Positions 46,525 to 55,276 of a stretch of 64,000 nucleotides of DNA are shown one piece after another (within the stretch, counting starts at the first letter, position 1; the number at the start of each line of letters is the position of its first letter). A program made the translations under genes and the position numbers. The notes beneath the pieces are model-generated. The model did not search any database. It was not told the DNA's origin and saw nothing but the letters and a program-made list of their open reading frames with translations. This DNA comes from JARICQ01 sp964527205 (GTDB taxonomy: Bacteria; Bacillota; Clostridia; Tissierellales; Tissierellaceae), in contig CAZGQG010000007.1 in the NCBI GenBank assembly GCA_964527205.1, positions 8,010 through 72,009 on the forward strand, in the 5' to 3' direction.

Positions 46525-46953
46525 TTACTTTGATAGTTCTACTTCTAGGGAACATTCTTTTAAATGCTCTGGCATTTCATCCATTGTGTAGTCCACGTTA
46601 ATGTAAAACTCAGTGTCATATTTTTTAGCAATTTCATTTAGCTTCTCTGCTAAGAATCCTATTGATTCTTCATCTAATTTAATTTTCTTATATATACTAT
46701 CAACATAAACTTTCTCTAAATCATAATCCATAGATAATATTCCACATAAAAAGCCATAGAGAGATTCAATGTTGTAGATATTGAATTCCATGGCGTTAAT
46801 TAGTCTTACATTGTAATTCAAAGAAAATATATGATCATCATCCACATCAACAAAGGCAATATTTCCATTTCCCTTGTCCATTTCATTATTAGCATTGTCG
46901 ATTAACCACTTTGTCTTTCCTGCACCTTTTTCACCTAAGATAAATTTAACCAT
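46525..46953 (-). CDS. Small P-loop ATP-binding protein (PilT-annotated family)
   Basis: A 142-residue protein with Walker A GEKGAGKTKW near 7-16 and a possible Walker B in KVYVDSI near 84. It ends shortly after NVDYTMDEMPEHL. Clostridial homologs are often annotated as twitching motility PilT, but no pilus gene is nearby and the protein lacks PilT domains. Nucleotide binding is likely, the role unknown. Confidence 0.7.
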   Translation of the reverse strand: MVKFILGEKGAGKTKWLIDNANNEMDKGNGNIAFVDVDDDHIFSLNYNVRLINAMEFNIYNIESLYGFLCGILSMDYDLEKVYVDSIYKKIKLDEESIGFLAEKLNEIAKKYDTEFYINVDYTMDEMPEHLKECSLEVELSK

Positions 46954-46991
46954 AATAATCCACCTTGCCTTTCTTATTTTATATTTTTATT

Positions 46992-47945
46992 TTATATAAA
47001 CTTTTTTAAAGCCCTGCCATTTAAGTAATTAAATTTTTGGCCCTGCTGGGTTCCTCTATCCACCATGGTCTGAACTATCTCATCCCTGATCTTCCACCAG
47101 GATTCATTCCAGTTGACAAATAGGGCATTTTCCTCTGGTGCCCTACCTATTATCCTTTGAACTACAATATCTGGATCTAGGTATTCTAGGAAAACTATAA
47201 CTCTTTCCATATATTCTTCCCTTGATATTAATTGGATCTGATCTTTTTTATAGATTTCCCCTAAGGCTGTACCATCTACAATATATAGGGCATGTAATTT
47301 TATTTCTTCTACTCCCAGGGAACTTATGACCTTGGCATTTTCTATTGCATCAACTTCTCCGTCCCAGGGTAGGTTTAAAATTAAATGAGTACAATTTCTA
47401 AGTCCATATTTCTTAAGTCTTAGGGCTGCATCTATATATTCTCCCAGACCATGTCCCCTGTTGATTTTTTCTAGGGAATGGTAGTTGACAGTTTGTAGCC
47501 CTAATTCAACAGTTATCTCCAAATCATGCTCTTCCTGGATTTCCTTTAGGAAGGCCATATACTTATCATTTATAGAGTCTGGTCTAGTTGATATGGATAT
47601 GCCCACTATATCTTCTATAATTGCCTCTTCTACATATTTTTTAAAGCTTTCAAAGGGCATATAGGTATTGGTAAAATTTTGAAAATATGCTATAAACTTC
47701 TTGGCCTTATATCTCTTGCCTATATAGCTCATGTTTTTCCTTAATTGTTCTTCAACTGAGAGACAAGAGGACAAGTTTTCAAAGGATCCCCCTTCCTCAC
47801 CGCAAAATATACATCCATCCACTCCCACATTCCCATCTCTATTGGGGCAGGTTAGTGGCAGGGATATAGGTAATTTATATACTTTTTCACCAAATCTATC
47901 CTTCAAGTAGGAAGAATAGGTCTTGTAAACTTTTATAGCTTGCAA
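46992..47945 (-). CDS. Radical SAM protein, TIGR01212/YtqA family
   Basis: A 317-residue enzyme. The iron-sulfur cluster Cys are at 33, 45 and 48 (LTCPNRDG, GCIFCG; spacing C-x11-C-x2-C as in this family). Later VELGLQTVNYHSLEKINRGH and LILNLPWDGE fit the radical SAM barrel. The reaction is not settled; related YtqA proteins are linked to tRNA modification. It starts with TTG after AAAGGGG, 15 bases after the HAD gene. Confidence 0.85.
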   Translation of the reverse strand: MQAIKVYKTYSSYLKDRFGEKVYKLPISLPLTCPNRDGNVGVDGCIFCGEEGGSFENLSSCLSVEEQLRKNMSYIGKRYKAKKFIAYFQNFTNTYMPFESFKKYVEEAIIEDIVGISISTRPDSINDKYMAFLKEIQEEHDLEITVELGLQTVNYHSLEKINRGHGLGEYIDAALRLKKYGLRNCTHLILNLPWDGEVDAIENAKVISSLGVEEIKLHALYIVDGTALGEIYKKDQIQLISREEYMERVIVFLEYLDPDIVVQRIIGRAPEENALFVNWNESWWKIRDEIVQTMVDRGTQQGQKFNYLNGRALKKFI

Positions 47946-47960
47946 ATTTTTGCCCCTTTC

Positions 47961-48788
47961 TTAGATATCTAATACCCTTTTTAATTCAAATGCAACACCA
48001 GATTCATTGTTGTTCCGAGCAGATATTAGATCTGCTGTATCCTTGATTGTCTCACTTCCATTGTTCATGGCTATACCTAGACCTGCAGACCTTATCATGG
48101 AAATATCATTGTTATTATCTCCTATGGCTATGATTTCTTCTGCCTTTATATCCATGGTCTTAGCGTATTCTAAAATACTTGACCACTTTGTACCATCAGG
48201 ATTCATAACCTCTAAAAGTGCTTCTGACATTATCATGTTTTCCATAATATGTGCATTATAAGCCCCAGGATACTTGTCTAGTATATCCAGATAAAAATCA
48301 TGTAATAATTTTAAATCTCCTGGATAAACTACTGCTAGAACATTTTTCTTCACTTCTCTATAGTCTTCTACCACCTTATATCTATTGCTGCCTAGGACAT
48401 ATTCATAATAGCCCTTGTTTTCTTTGGGTGGCTCAATAACCACATCATAACCATTTGTATACTCATCTACATGGATAATTGGATCTAGATTTCTCTTCTT
48501 TCCTGCTTCTACAATCCTATTAAAATCATTTATATCCATGTATTTAGATATAATTGTCTCATCATTTATAGAATTTCTCACTATATTACCATTATTTGCT
48601 ATTATTGTTATATGTTTTGCTATGTCTTGGCTTAGGTCCTTGGCTGACCAGTATCTTCTCCCTGTGGCAATTACAACCTCATAGCCTAGCTCTATTACCT
48701 TGTTAATGGTATTTAAATTGTCCTTACTTATCTTTTTATCATCATTTAGCAATGTCCCATCTAGGTCTATTGCTATTAATTTGTACAT
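47961..48788 (-). CDS. Cof-type HAD-family hydrolase
   Basis: A 275-residue phosphatase of the IIB HAD subfamily. The motifs are IDLDGTLLNDD at 8-18 (nucleophile Asp), ATGRR for motif II near 42-46, and GDNNNDISMI near 218-227 for motif IV. Substrates are usually sugar phosphates, flavin mononucleotide or pyridoxal phosphate, not specified here. It is probably in an operon with the radical SAM gene. Confidence 0.88.
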   Translation of the reverse strand: MYKLIAIDLDGTLLNDDKKISKDNLNTINKVIELGYEVVIATGRRYWSAKDLSQDIAKHITIIANNGNIVRNSINDETIISKYMDINDFNRIVEAGKKRNLDPIIHVDEYTNGYDVVIEPPKENKGYYEYVLGSNRYKVVEDYREVKKNVLAVVYPGDLKLLHDFYLDILDKYPGAYNAHIMENMIMSEALLEVMNPDGTKWSSILEYAKTMDIKAEEIIAIGDNNNDISMIRSAGLGIAMNNGSETIKDTADLISARNNNESGVAFELKRVLDI

Positions 48789-48810
48789 ATTTTCCCTCCA
48801 TATTTACATA

Positions 48811-48840
48811 AAAACACTTTCTATTAGAAAGTGCTTTTAT
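48811..48840 (-). terminator. Terminator after the DUF1292 gene
   Basis: The stem CACTTTC / GAAAGTG extended by AAAA/TTTT ends has one mismatch and a 5-base loop, with a T-rich tail on the minus strand. It lies directly after the stop at 48847. Confidence 0.7.
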
Positions 48841-48846
48841 ATTATA

Positions 48847-49314
48847 TTAATCATCTAATTCATCATAATTCTCATGGGCTACAAATTTATCCCCATGTTC
48901 ATGATAATGTGATACATGCTCGTTTAATTCCTGCTCTGAAAACAATTCGAAAAATACTCCAGATACTTTTTCGAATTCATCGTCCTCTTCTATGGATTCT
49001 AATTCAAACTCTTCTTCATCCATTTCAATATATTTATAAAGCAATACTCCTGACTCGGCTTTCTCTTCATCAAGAGGTAATAAAGCTACATACTCATCAT
49101 CATTTTCCTCATCTATTTGAAAGATTCCAAGCACCAAACATTCTAACTCAGTATCATCTTCCAAGACTAAATTCATTACTATATCTTCATCTACATTATG
49201 AAACTCTAAGTCTTCTAGATCATGGTGGTTAGGATCATCACAATCTACCCCACAACCACATTCTCCACAGTATTCATCATTGTATTCGAAGTTTTCTTTT
49301 TCTCCCTTACTCAT
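48847..49314 (-). CDS. DUF1292 domain protein with Cys/His-rich termini
   Basis: A 155-residue, strongly acidic protein. The middle (about 45-115) is a DUF1292 domain (VLEDDTELECLVLGIFQID, YVALLPLDEE, LLYKYIE). The N-terminus has Cys at 16, 19, 21 and 25 and paired His (DDPNHHD); the C-terminus has HVSHYHEHGDKFVAHEN. A metal site is possible but inferred. Function unknown; DUF1292 proteins are near-universal in Firmicutes. GGAGG precedes the ATG. Confidence 0.8.
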   Translation of the reverse strand: MSKGEKENFEYNDEYCGECGCGVDCDDPNHHDLEDLEFHNVDEDIVMNLVLEDDTELECLVLGIFQIDEENDDEYVALLPLDEEKAESGVLLYKYIEMDEEEFELESIEEDDEFEKVSGVFFELFSEQELNEHVSHYHEHGDKFVAHENYDELDD

Positions 49315-49393
49315 AAGAAGACCTCCTTTATATTTTATCTATATATATAATGATACCTTATTTCCACTTTAAAGTATATAGTTTAAAGGGAAA

Positions 49394-50848
49394 TTATTTT
49401 ATATTTTCCAATACTCTGACTAATAGGTCATAGCTTCTTTGCACTGAGGATATACTAAAGTATTCTCCCGGTGCATGGACCCCATATATATCTGGTCCAA
49501 AGGATATTAAATCCATATCATCAAACTTTTCATCAAATAAACCACATTCCAAACCAGCATGTATGGCATCTATTTCTAGAGGCTTATTATATAAATCTTC
49601 ATAGGTCTTTTTAAAGACCTCTCTAATATAGGAATCCTTCTTGTATTCCCAGGCTGGATATGAGGAAGTTGTTTGAAAATCCCCTCCTGTTAAATCTGCC
49701 AAGAGCCTTATCTTGTTAGAAATATCCTCTTTCAAGCTTCCTATGGAAGATCTAATAGCTGACTCTATGGTGATTTTGTCTACTAGGCTCCTAACCACTC
49801 CAAGATTATTAGAAGATTCTACCAAACCCTGGATTTCACCACTCATACTTTGGACACCATTTGGAATAAGGCTTAAAAGACTTATAATAGATGTCTTAGT
49901 GGTTGTATCAAAAACTCTATTTGTCTTCTTCTCTTCTTTTTCCAAGCTTATCTCTATATTCTTGTCCTTGTCTATAAGTTCATTTTTTATTTCCCTGTTT
50001 AGATCCTCTATAATTTTTTCTATATTTTCTAATTTATTCTCATAGAAGTTGATCTGGGCAGAGGATAATCTTGGTATAGCATTTGATTTAGATCCACCTT
50101 CAATTGAGATCATATTTATTCCCATTTCCCTATTTAATCTCTCCAGTACTCTTCCCATTATCTTATTGGAATTTCCTCTCTCCTGATTTATTTCCATACC
50201 AGAATGTCCACCTTGAAGACCTCTCACCTGGAGCTTATAAATATCCAACTCTTCTGCTAGAAGGGTCCACCTTATAGGCAGGGTCACCAGTGCTCTTTCT
50301 CCCCCTGCACAGGATACAAGGGCGGTTCCCTCTTCCTCTGAATCTATATTTATAAGGATCCTTCCCTCTATATTAGCAGGATCCAATTCACCAGCTCCCG
50401 TCATTCCACTTTCTTCATTGGATGTAATCAGGAGTTCTATGGCTGGATGAGATAGGTCCTTATCCTCTATTATAGCAAGTCCCATGGCAAGGGCTACTCC
50501 ATTATCTGCCCCTAGGGTAGTTTCTTCTGCTATTACATAATCTCCATCAATCTTAAAGTCTATAGGATCCTTTGAAAAATCATGATCTGAGTCATCTGTT
50601 TTTTCACATACCATATCCATATGTCCTTGAAGCACAACTGTAGGACTATTTTCATAGCCCTTACTTGCTGGTTTTTTAATTATTATATTTAGGGCTTCAT
50701 CCTGAATAGTTTCAAGACCAAGTTCTTTTCCAAGACCCAGTAAATAATTGCTTATTTTTTCCTCTTGAAATGAACATCTTGGTATTTTAGATATTTCTTC
50801 AAAATAATACATAAGTCTTTCAGGTTTTACTCCATCTAATATATTCAT
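49394..50848 (-). CDS. pepD: Aminoacyl-histidine dipeptidase (PepD, M20 family)
   Basis: A 484-residue zinc exopeptidase. M20 motifs are QGHMDMVCEK near 78, TLGADNGVALAMG near 117, ITSNEESGMTGA near 145 and GLQGGHSGMEIN near 214. Length matches PepD, which cleaves Xaa-His and other dipeptides in the cytoplasm. It follows MsrA after 85 bases that hold a hairpin, so it may have its own promoter. Confidence 0.9.
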   Translation of the reverse strand: MNILDGVKPERLMYYFEEISKIPRCSFQEEKISNYLLGLGKELGLETIQDEALNIIIKKPASKGYENSPTVVLQGHMDMVCEKTDDSDHDFSKDPIDFKIDGDYVIAEETTLGADNGVALAMGLAIIEDKDLSHPAIELLITSNEESGMTGAGELDPANIEGRILINIDSEEEGTALVSCAGGERALVTLPIRWTLLAEELDIYKLQVRGLQGGHSGMEINQERGNSNKIMGRVLERLNREMGINMISIEGGSKSNAIPRLSSAQINFYENKLENIEKIIEDLNREIKNELIDKDKNIEISLEKEEKKTNRVFDTTTKTSIISLLSLIPNGVQSMSGEIQGLVESSNNLGVVRSLVDKITIESAIRSSIGSLKEDISNKIRLLADLTGGDFQTTSSYPAWEYKKDSYIREVFKKTYEDLYNKPLEIDAIHAGLECGLFDEKFDDMDLISFGPDIYGVHAPGEYFSISSVQRSYDLLVRVLENIK

Positions 50849-50904
50849 CTAAATCTTCCTCTCTTAAATCATCTATCCTAAGCTGAATCAATTTGAGCAT
50901 AGAA

Positions 50905-50931
50905 GAAAAGAAATCCTATTTAAAGGATCTC
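50905..50931 (-). terminator. Terminator after msrA
   Basis: An 8-bp stem (one G-T pair) at 50910-50917 / 50924-50931 with a 6-base loop. On the minus strand it is followed by TTTTCTTC, directly past the msrA stop. Confidence 0.65.
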
Positions 50932-50933
50932 TT

Positions 50934-51410
50934 TTAAATGCTTAAATCAATGTGACAGTAACCATTTGGATTTTTCTTTAAATAATCCTGGTGATAGGCC
51001 TCAGCTTCATAATATGATTTTAAAGGCATTATTTCTGTCACTATTGGTGCATCATATTTTTCTTTTTGTACTTCCAATGTTTTATTTATAATCTCTAAAT
51101 CTTCTTCATCTGTATAGTAAATCCCTGTCCTATATTGACTGCCTATATCTGGACCCTGTCTATTTAATAGGGTAGGATTTATAATTCCCCAAAATTTATT
51201 TAAAACTTTTTCAAGACTAGTTTTAGTCTCATCATATTTTACATAGGTAGTCTCAGTATGGCCTGTGGTTCCTGTACATACCATTTCATAGCTTGGGTTT
51301 TCAACTTTTCCATTGGCATAGCCAACACTTGTTTCAACTACTCCCTCAACCTTTGACATATAGGCATCTACACCCCAAAAGCATCCTCCTGCTAAATATA
51401 TTTCTTTCAT
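50934..51410 (-). CDS. msrA: Peptide methionine sulfoxide reductase MsrA
   Basis: A 158-residue enzyme reducing Met-S-sulfoxide. The catalytic Cys is in GGCFWG (residue 10), with the family motif GPDIGSQYRT near 100 and a C-terminal NPNGYCHI resolving Cys. No MsrB domain is fused. It follows the ferritin-like gene by 24 bases, so the two probably form an oxidative-stress pair. Confidence 0.93.
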   Translation of the reverse strand: MKEIYLAGGCFWGVDAYMSKVEGVVETSVGYANGKVENPSYEMVCTGTTGHTETTYVKYDETKTSLEKVLNKFWGIINPTLLNRQGPDIGSQYRTGIYYTDEEDLEIINKTLEVQKEKYDAPIVTEIMPLKSYYEAEAYHQDYLKKNPNGYCHIDLSI

Positions 51411-51434
51411 TTATAAACTCCTCCAATGATATGT

Positions 51435-51926
51435 CTAGAATGGTGCATAATTTTGTGTAGCCCACCAATTATTCTTTTGAAGATTATACTGCTCAGTAAA
51501 TTGGTCTAAATGTACTTTTTCCCATTTAATTAATACATCATATAAGGTTTTTGCATCTTCGTATTTTGTATTTGCCTTTGCTTCTTCATAAAATCTAATT
51601 GATTCCTTTTCCATTTGTATTCCAATTCCAAATACTGACATAGCCAAGGCATTTTTGTCTCCGTCTACCTTGTCCCAATTGTATATATCTGGTGAAGGGA
51701 TATCTGATTCCAGGGCTAATTTCAATTCATCTTCCTTATTGTTTTTAATCTTATCAAATAATTGTTCTAAATACTCTACATGCTTTAATTCTTCATTTGC
51801 TAATTCTTTAAAAGCTAATTTGCTTTCTCCTGATGTAGCTGATTCTGCAGCCATGTTGTAAAATTCATAGCCTTCAATTTCATTGATAATAGCTTGTTTG
51901 ATTACTTCTAATTCCTTAATATCCAT
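51435..51926 (-). CDS. Ferritin-like/rubrerythrin-type four-helix protein
   Basis: A 163-residue four-helix-bundle protein. Conserved iron ligands appear as EIEGYEFY, NEELKHVEYL and EKESIRFYEEA near 17, 44 and 110, with KVHLDQF later. It lacks the rubredoxin-like C-terminal Cys domain of rubrerythrin. A diiron oxidase or peroxidase role is inferred. It is placed between the DUF4153 gene and msrA. Confidence 0.8.
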   Translation of the reverse strand: MDIKELEVIKQAIINEIEGYEFYNMAAESATSGESKLAFKELANEELKHVEYLEQLFDKIKNNKEDELKLALESDIPSPDIYNWDKVDGDKNALAMSVFGIGIQMEKESIRFYEEAKANTKYEDAKTLYDVLIKWEKVHLDQFTEQYNLQKNNWWATQNYAPF

Positions 51927-51976
51927 TTCATCATCCCCCTATTTTTTCTCTCATTATTATAATTACCCATTAAATC

Positions 51977-53755
51977 TTAATTATCACTTATATCCAACAA
52001 AATTATAAATTCAATATGATCAATAGAAATCTTATCCATGCTTTCTATTCTTCCACTTGTACTTGTAAGGATAAATTTCATATTTAAATTCTTCTCTCCC
52101 AGACTAAAGCTGTCTTCAAAACTAGCCCTATCCAGATCTATTGTACCATCTTTAAAGTCTTCATCTACATCTAAATTGCTTTCGTAAAGGTGAATCTTCT
52201 CTACATATTCTTTCATGTCTATAGATGTTTTCTCTCCATTATTCACCTTTAATTCTAATATATTTGTAGTTCTAATATATTTAATCTTAAGGTCTTCTAT
52301 TTCTATTGTCCTATTGTCCCAAGATCCAATCTCTAGATAATACTTATAGTCTTCTATATTAATTGGCATATTTATCTTATCTACTCCATAATAGAAATAA
52401 TCATTGTAGCTAGGTCCGTAAGGATTGTAGGCCTGGTATTTAAAGCCAAAATGATCTTCCATCCTATCCAGGTTAAAATCATCTGGTAGAACTTTGATCT
52501 GGTCTATTCTGTGATTTGTGGAGAAATAACTTATTATATTGTTTATCTCTCTCCTATCCTCCTGGGATATGTCTGGATTTTTTACAATCTCACCGGCTAC
52601 TAGCATTTGATTTTTTTCTAGTAGGCCTTCCAGTCTATTGTTTTGACTTGCCCTTGCTAGGCTAAAGCTGCTAAGGGGTCCATATACGGAAATTAAGATT
52701 AGAAGGGATAAACTTATGCTTATTATTATATTTTTTCTTCTTGGAGCGAATCCAAAGTAAATCATCATTCCCAGAAGCCAAATTCCAAGTAGGACCAAAT
52801 AATACCTATTTTCCGTTAGTCCATACTGGGAAATTCTTATGCCTATGGAAATAAACATCATTAGGAGTATAGGCAGTAGGGCCTTGGGAAATATCTTTTT
52901 AAAGGCCCTTGCTATTCTGTCAGTTTCTAGAAGGGGGCTAATTAAGAATAATACTCCTACTGAAACTGTAGAATACCATACTACTAAATGTGAAACCAGG
53001 CCACTTGGCCATACTCTTGTAATTATTATCTTTCCAAAGTAAATATATAAAATAGCTGTATAAATGCTTATAAGAGGTATGACTATATAGGTCAGTAAAA
53101 CCCTTAGGGCTCTTGTATATTCCGTAGTTCTATATGTCCTATCCTTCTCTGGAAATCTAGATAGGAATAGGGCTACTGCAAATACAAAGACTACTAGGAT
53201 AAAGATATTTATATATACATTAAAGGAAATATTTGCATTAAATAGGGCATCTATGGTGAATAGGATAAAGGCCATGCCAAAGTAAAGCACTATGCTGTAG
53301 ACTATGGTAAGGGATATTTCTGACATTATATCCATTACATAGTATTCATAGTTCTCATCTCTTTTAATCCTTTGTATGAAAAAGATCATGATAAATAAAG
53401 ACAATTGGCTGGCAAAGTATCTGATTGCAAAAGTATTGTTTAAGCTGTCAAAGTAGACCATATAATAGACTAAAAGAGCTAGGGCTCCAAGTCCATAGGC
53501 TAGCAATTTTTTAAGCTTATCCTTAACCTCAAGCCTCTCCAAGCCTAGGCCTATTAAAAAGCTAAGCATAAAAGCAAGGCCTAATATAAGGCTCATCTTA
53601 CCAAGAAGTTCCTGGTCTGATCCTTTTAAGTTTCCCTCATTTAAATATATTAAGCTTAGGGCTAGAATGCTGGATATTATAACTGTAATAGGAAATCTCT
53701 TAATGCTGCTTCTTATATTAGTTAAGATTGATTTTATTCTATGGGATATATTCAT
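51977..53755 (-). CDS. DUF4153 multi-spanning membrane protein
   Basis: A 592-residue protein with about ten to twelve hydrophobic helices in the first 390 residues and a soluble C-terminal region (about 400-592) of beta character with acidic patches. The pattern matches DUF4153. No catalytic motif is seen and function is unknown. It lies 50 bases upstream of the ferritin-like gene and after a terminator. Confidence 0.75.
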   Translation of the reverse strand: MNISHRIKSILTNIRSSIKRFPITVIISSILALSLIYLNEGNLKGSDQELLGKMSLILGLAFMLSFLIGLGLERLEVKDKLKKLLAYGLGALALLVYYMVYFDSLNNTFAIRYFASQLSLFIMIFFIQRIKRDENYEYYVMDIMSEISLTIVYSIVLYFGMAFILFTIDALFNANISFNVYINIFILVVFVFAVALFLSRFPEKDRTYRTTEYTRALRVLLTYIVIPLISIYTAILYIYFGKIIITRVWPSGLVSHLVVWYSTVSVGVLFLISPLLETDRIARAFKKIFPKALLPILLMMFISIGIRISQYGLTENRYYLVLLGIWLLGMMIYFGFAPRRKNIIISISLSLLILISVYGPLSSFSLARASQNNRLEGLLEKNQMLVAGEIVKNPDISQEDRREINNIISYFSTNHRIDQIKVLPDDFNLDRMEDHFGFKYQAYNPYGPSYNDYFYYGVDKINMPINIEDYKYYLEIGSWDNRTIEIEDLKIKYIRTTNILELKVNNGEKTSIDMKEYVEKIHLYESNLDVDEDFKDGTIDLDRASFEDSFSLGEKNLNMKFILTSTSGRIESMDKISIDHIEFIILLDISDN

Positions 53756-53778
53756 AATAATCTCCTTTTAATTAGAAT

Positions 53779-53814
53779 AAAGAACCACCTTGGCTTATGC
53801 TCTAGTGGTTCTTT
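53779..53814 (-). terminator. Terminator after the RelA/SpoT-like gene
   Basis: A 10-bp stem (AAAGAACCAC / GTGGTTCTTT) with a 16-base loop lies 6 bases past the stop at 53820, with a T-rich tail on the minus strand. Confidence 0.8.
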
Positions 53815-53819
53815 TGAGT

Positions 53820-55166
53820 TTAAAATCTATGCTTCATTATTATATTTTTTATCTCCTCTTTGTCTTCCTTCCAATCTCCGTAGGTCTTAATCTTTAGTAG
53901 GAAAACCCTTATCTTTTCATTTAGTCTATCAATGCTGCAGTCACAAAGAAAGTCTACATCGCTATCCTTGCAAAAAACATCTGCTACCCAATCTAAAAGT
54001 TCCTGTCTGATCTCCTCTTTTTCTCTTTCTTCCATTGGTTTTTCTTCTAAAATCTTTTTAATCTCGTCATTAAATCTATATCTTATAAAGATCATAAACT
54101 TCTCAAAGTCCTCTGCATTGTCCCCATCTTCTATGTCAAATATTATTTTAAAGAAGAGATTCCATCTGAAATCTTTATTGATTACTTCTAGTATTCTTGT
54201 ACCCACTTTTCTGGTAAAGGAATCATTAAAGAATATCTCCCTATGGAAGTTTAAGTACTTATTAAATTCTAACTGGCTTTCAGATAACTTGTTCAATCTA
54301 TTTAATACCCTAAGAAAGTTTTCACTGTAGTGTTCTGTGTCATCATAGCCGTCTTTCATAAATATATAATTTATAATTACATCTGCTGATTTCTTAAAAT
54401 CTACAACAAAGCCTATTTCCTTTCTTATCTTTAAGATATAGGTGTCATGGACTATCTTTGATAGGAGGGATTTAATCTGAATTTGCTTGGATATGGAGTT
54501 GCTGGTATCCATTCCATTTAAATGATTAAAGACCAACATCAATTGCCTATCTATCATGGATAGGTTGTCTTTTATGGAGCTCATTATGTCTCTGAAGAAA
54601 TCCTCTGTAAGCATATAGTTAAAGTTCTTGTAGAGGATCCTGTGATCTATCTCACCCCAAAAAATATTTACCAAGGACTTAATCTGAAGCTCAAAGTTAA
54701 TAGATTTCCCCTCCTTGCAATATTTACCATCTATCTTGTATATTTCAAAGCCATTTTTTTGTTTTTGTGGTTGTTCCAGGTCTAAATTCAGCATTATATT
54801 GGAATTTAGTGGGTTTGTATAGTAGCCATCCTCTGTTTTAATCTTAAAGAGCCTTATGATATCTTCATATATCTTGGCCTCATCTTCTATAAATCTACAT
54901 TCAATCCTAAAACCAATTAGGTCTGACAGGTTGTCTATTAAATTTTCCGGTGTTTTATATTTAATGTAGAAATTGTGTCTTAATATTTTTTCTCTTAAAC
55001 TTTCTTTAGATTTTATTCTGTAGTTTACATTTAAAAAATGATCCTTGATGAAAAAACTATTGGTAAAAAAGCTCTCCAGTGAATCTGCAACTATTCCAAT
55101 GCTTTCTTTTTTTTCATCTATTAAATTTAAAGTCTCATCTATAAAATCAAATAACTCTAATTTCAT
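53820..55166 (-). CDS. Atypical RelA/SpoT-domain protein (putative alarmone synthetase)
   Basis: A 448-residue protein. The first 215 residues align with the (p)ppGpp synthetase fold: RIKSKESLREK (ATP-side loop, 50-60), LSDLIGFRIEC (80-90), and FELQIKSLVNIFWGEIDHRILYK (158-180). The usual YxSxH motif is replaced by GFEIYK near 139-144, so GTP/GDP binding may differ. There is no HD hydrolase, TGS or ACT domain. About 230 C-terminal residues are helical and unassigned. Synthetase activity is inferred only. Confidence 0.75.
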   Translation of the reverse strand: MKLELFDFIDETLNLIDEKKESIGIVADSLESFFTNSFFIKDHFLNVNYRIKSKESLREKILRHNFYIKYKTPENLIDNLSDLIGFRIECRFIEDEAKIYEDIIRLFKIKTEDGYYTNPLNSNIMLNLDLEQPQKQKNGFEIYKIDGKYCKEGKSINFELQIKSLVNIFWGEIDHRILYKNFNYMLTEDFFRDIMSSIKDNLSMIDRQLMLVFNHLNGMDTSNSISKQIQIKSLLSKIVHDTYILKIRKEIGFVVDFKKSADVIINYIFMKDGYDDTEHYSENFLRVLNRLNKLSESQLEFNKYLNFHREIFFNDSFTRKVGTRILEVINKDFRWNLFFKIIFDIEDGDNAEDFEKFMIFIRYRFNDEIKKILEEKPMEEREKEEIRQELLDWVADVFCKDSDVDFLCDCSIDRLNEKIRVFLLKIKTYGDWKEDKEEIKNIIMKHRF

Positions 55167-55236
55167 TGAAATCCTCCTAAGGATGTTTTATCTAATTCCT
55201 ATCAACTAATTATATCACAAACTATAGATTTTGAAC

Positions 55237-55267
55237 AAGAAAAAGAGAAATCAATTAAGATTTCTCT
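55237..55267 (-). terminator. Terminator of the Rnf/Nqr-like operon
   Basis: The stem AGAGAAATC / GATTTCTCT (55244-55252 / 55259-55267) has a 6-base loop and is followed by TTTTTC on the minus strand. It lies 10 bases after the NqrF-like stop. Confidence 0.85.
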
Positions 55268-55276
55268 CTTATAAGA

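Noticed and set aside
46525..46953. PilT-type twitching motility ATPase
   Set aside because: Only a P-loop is present; the protein is far too short for PilT and no pilus genes are nearby.
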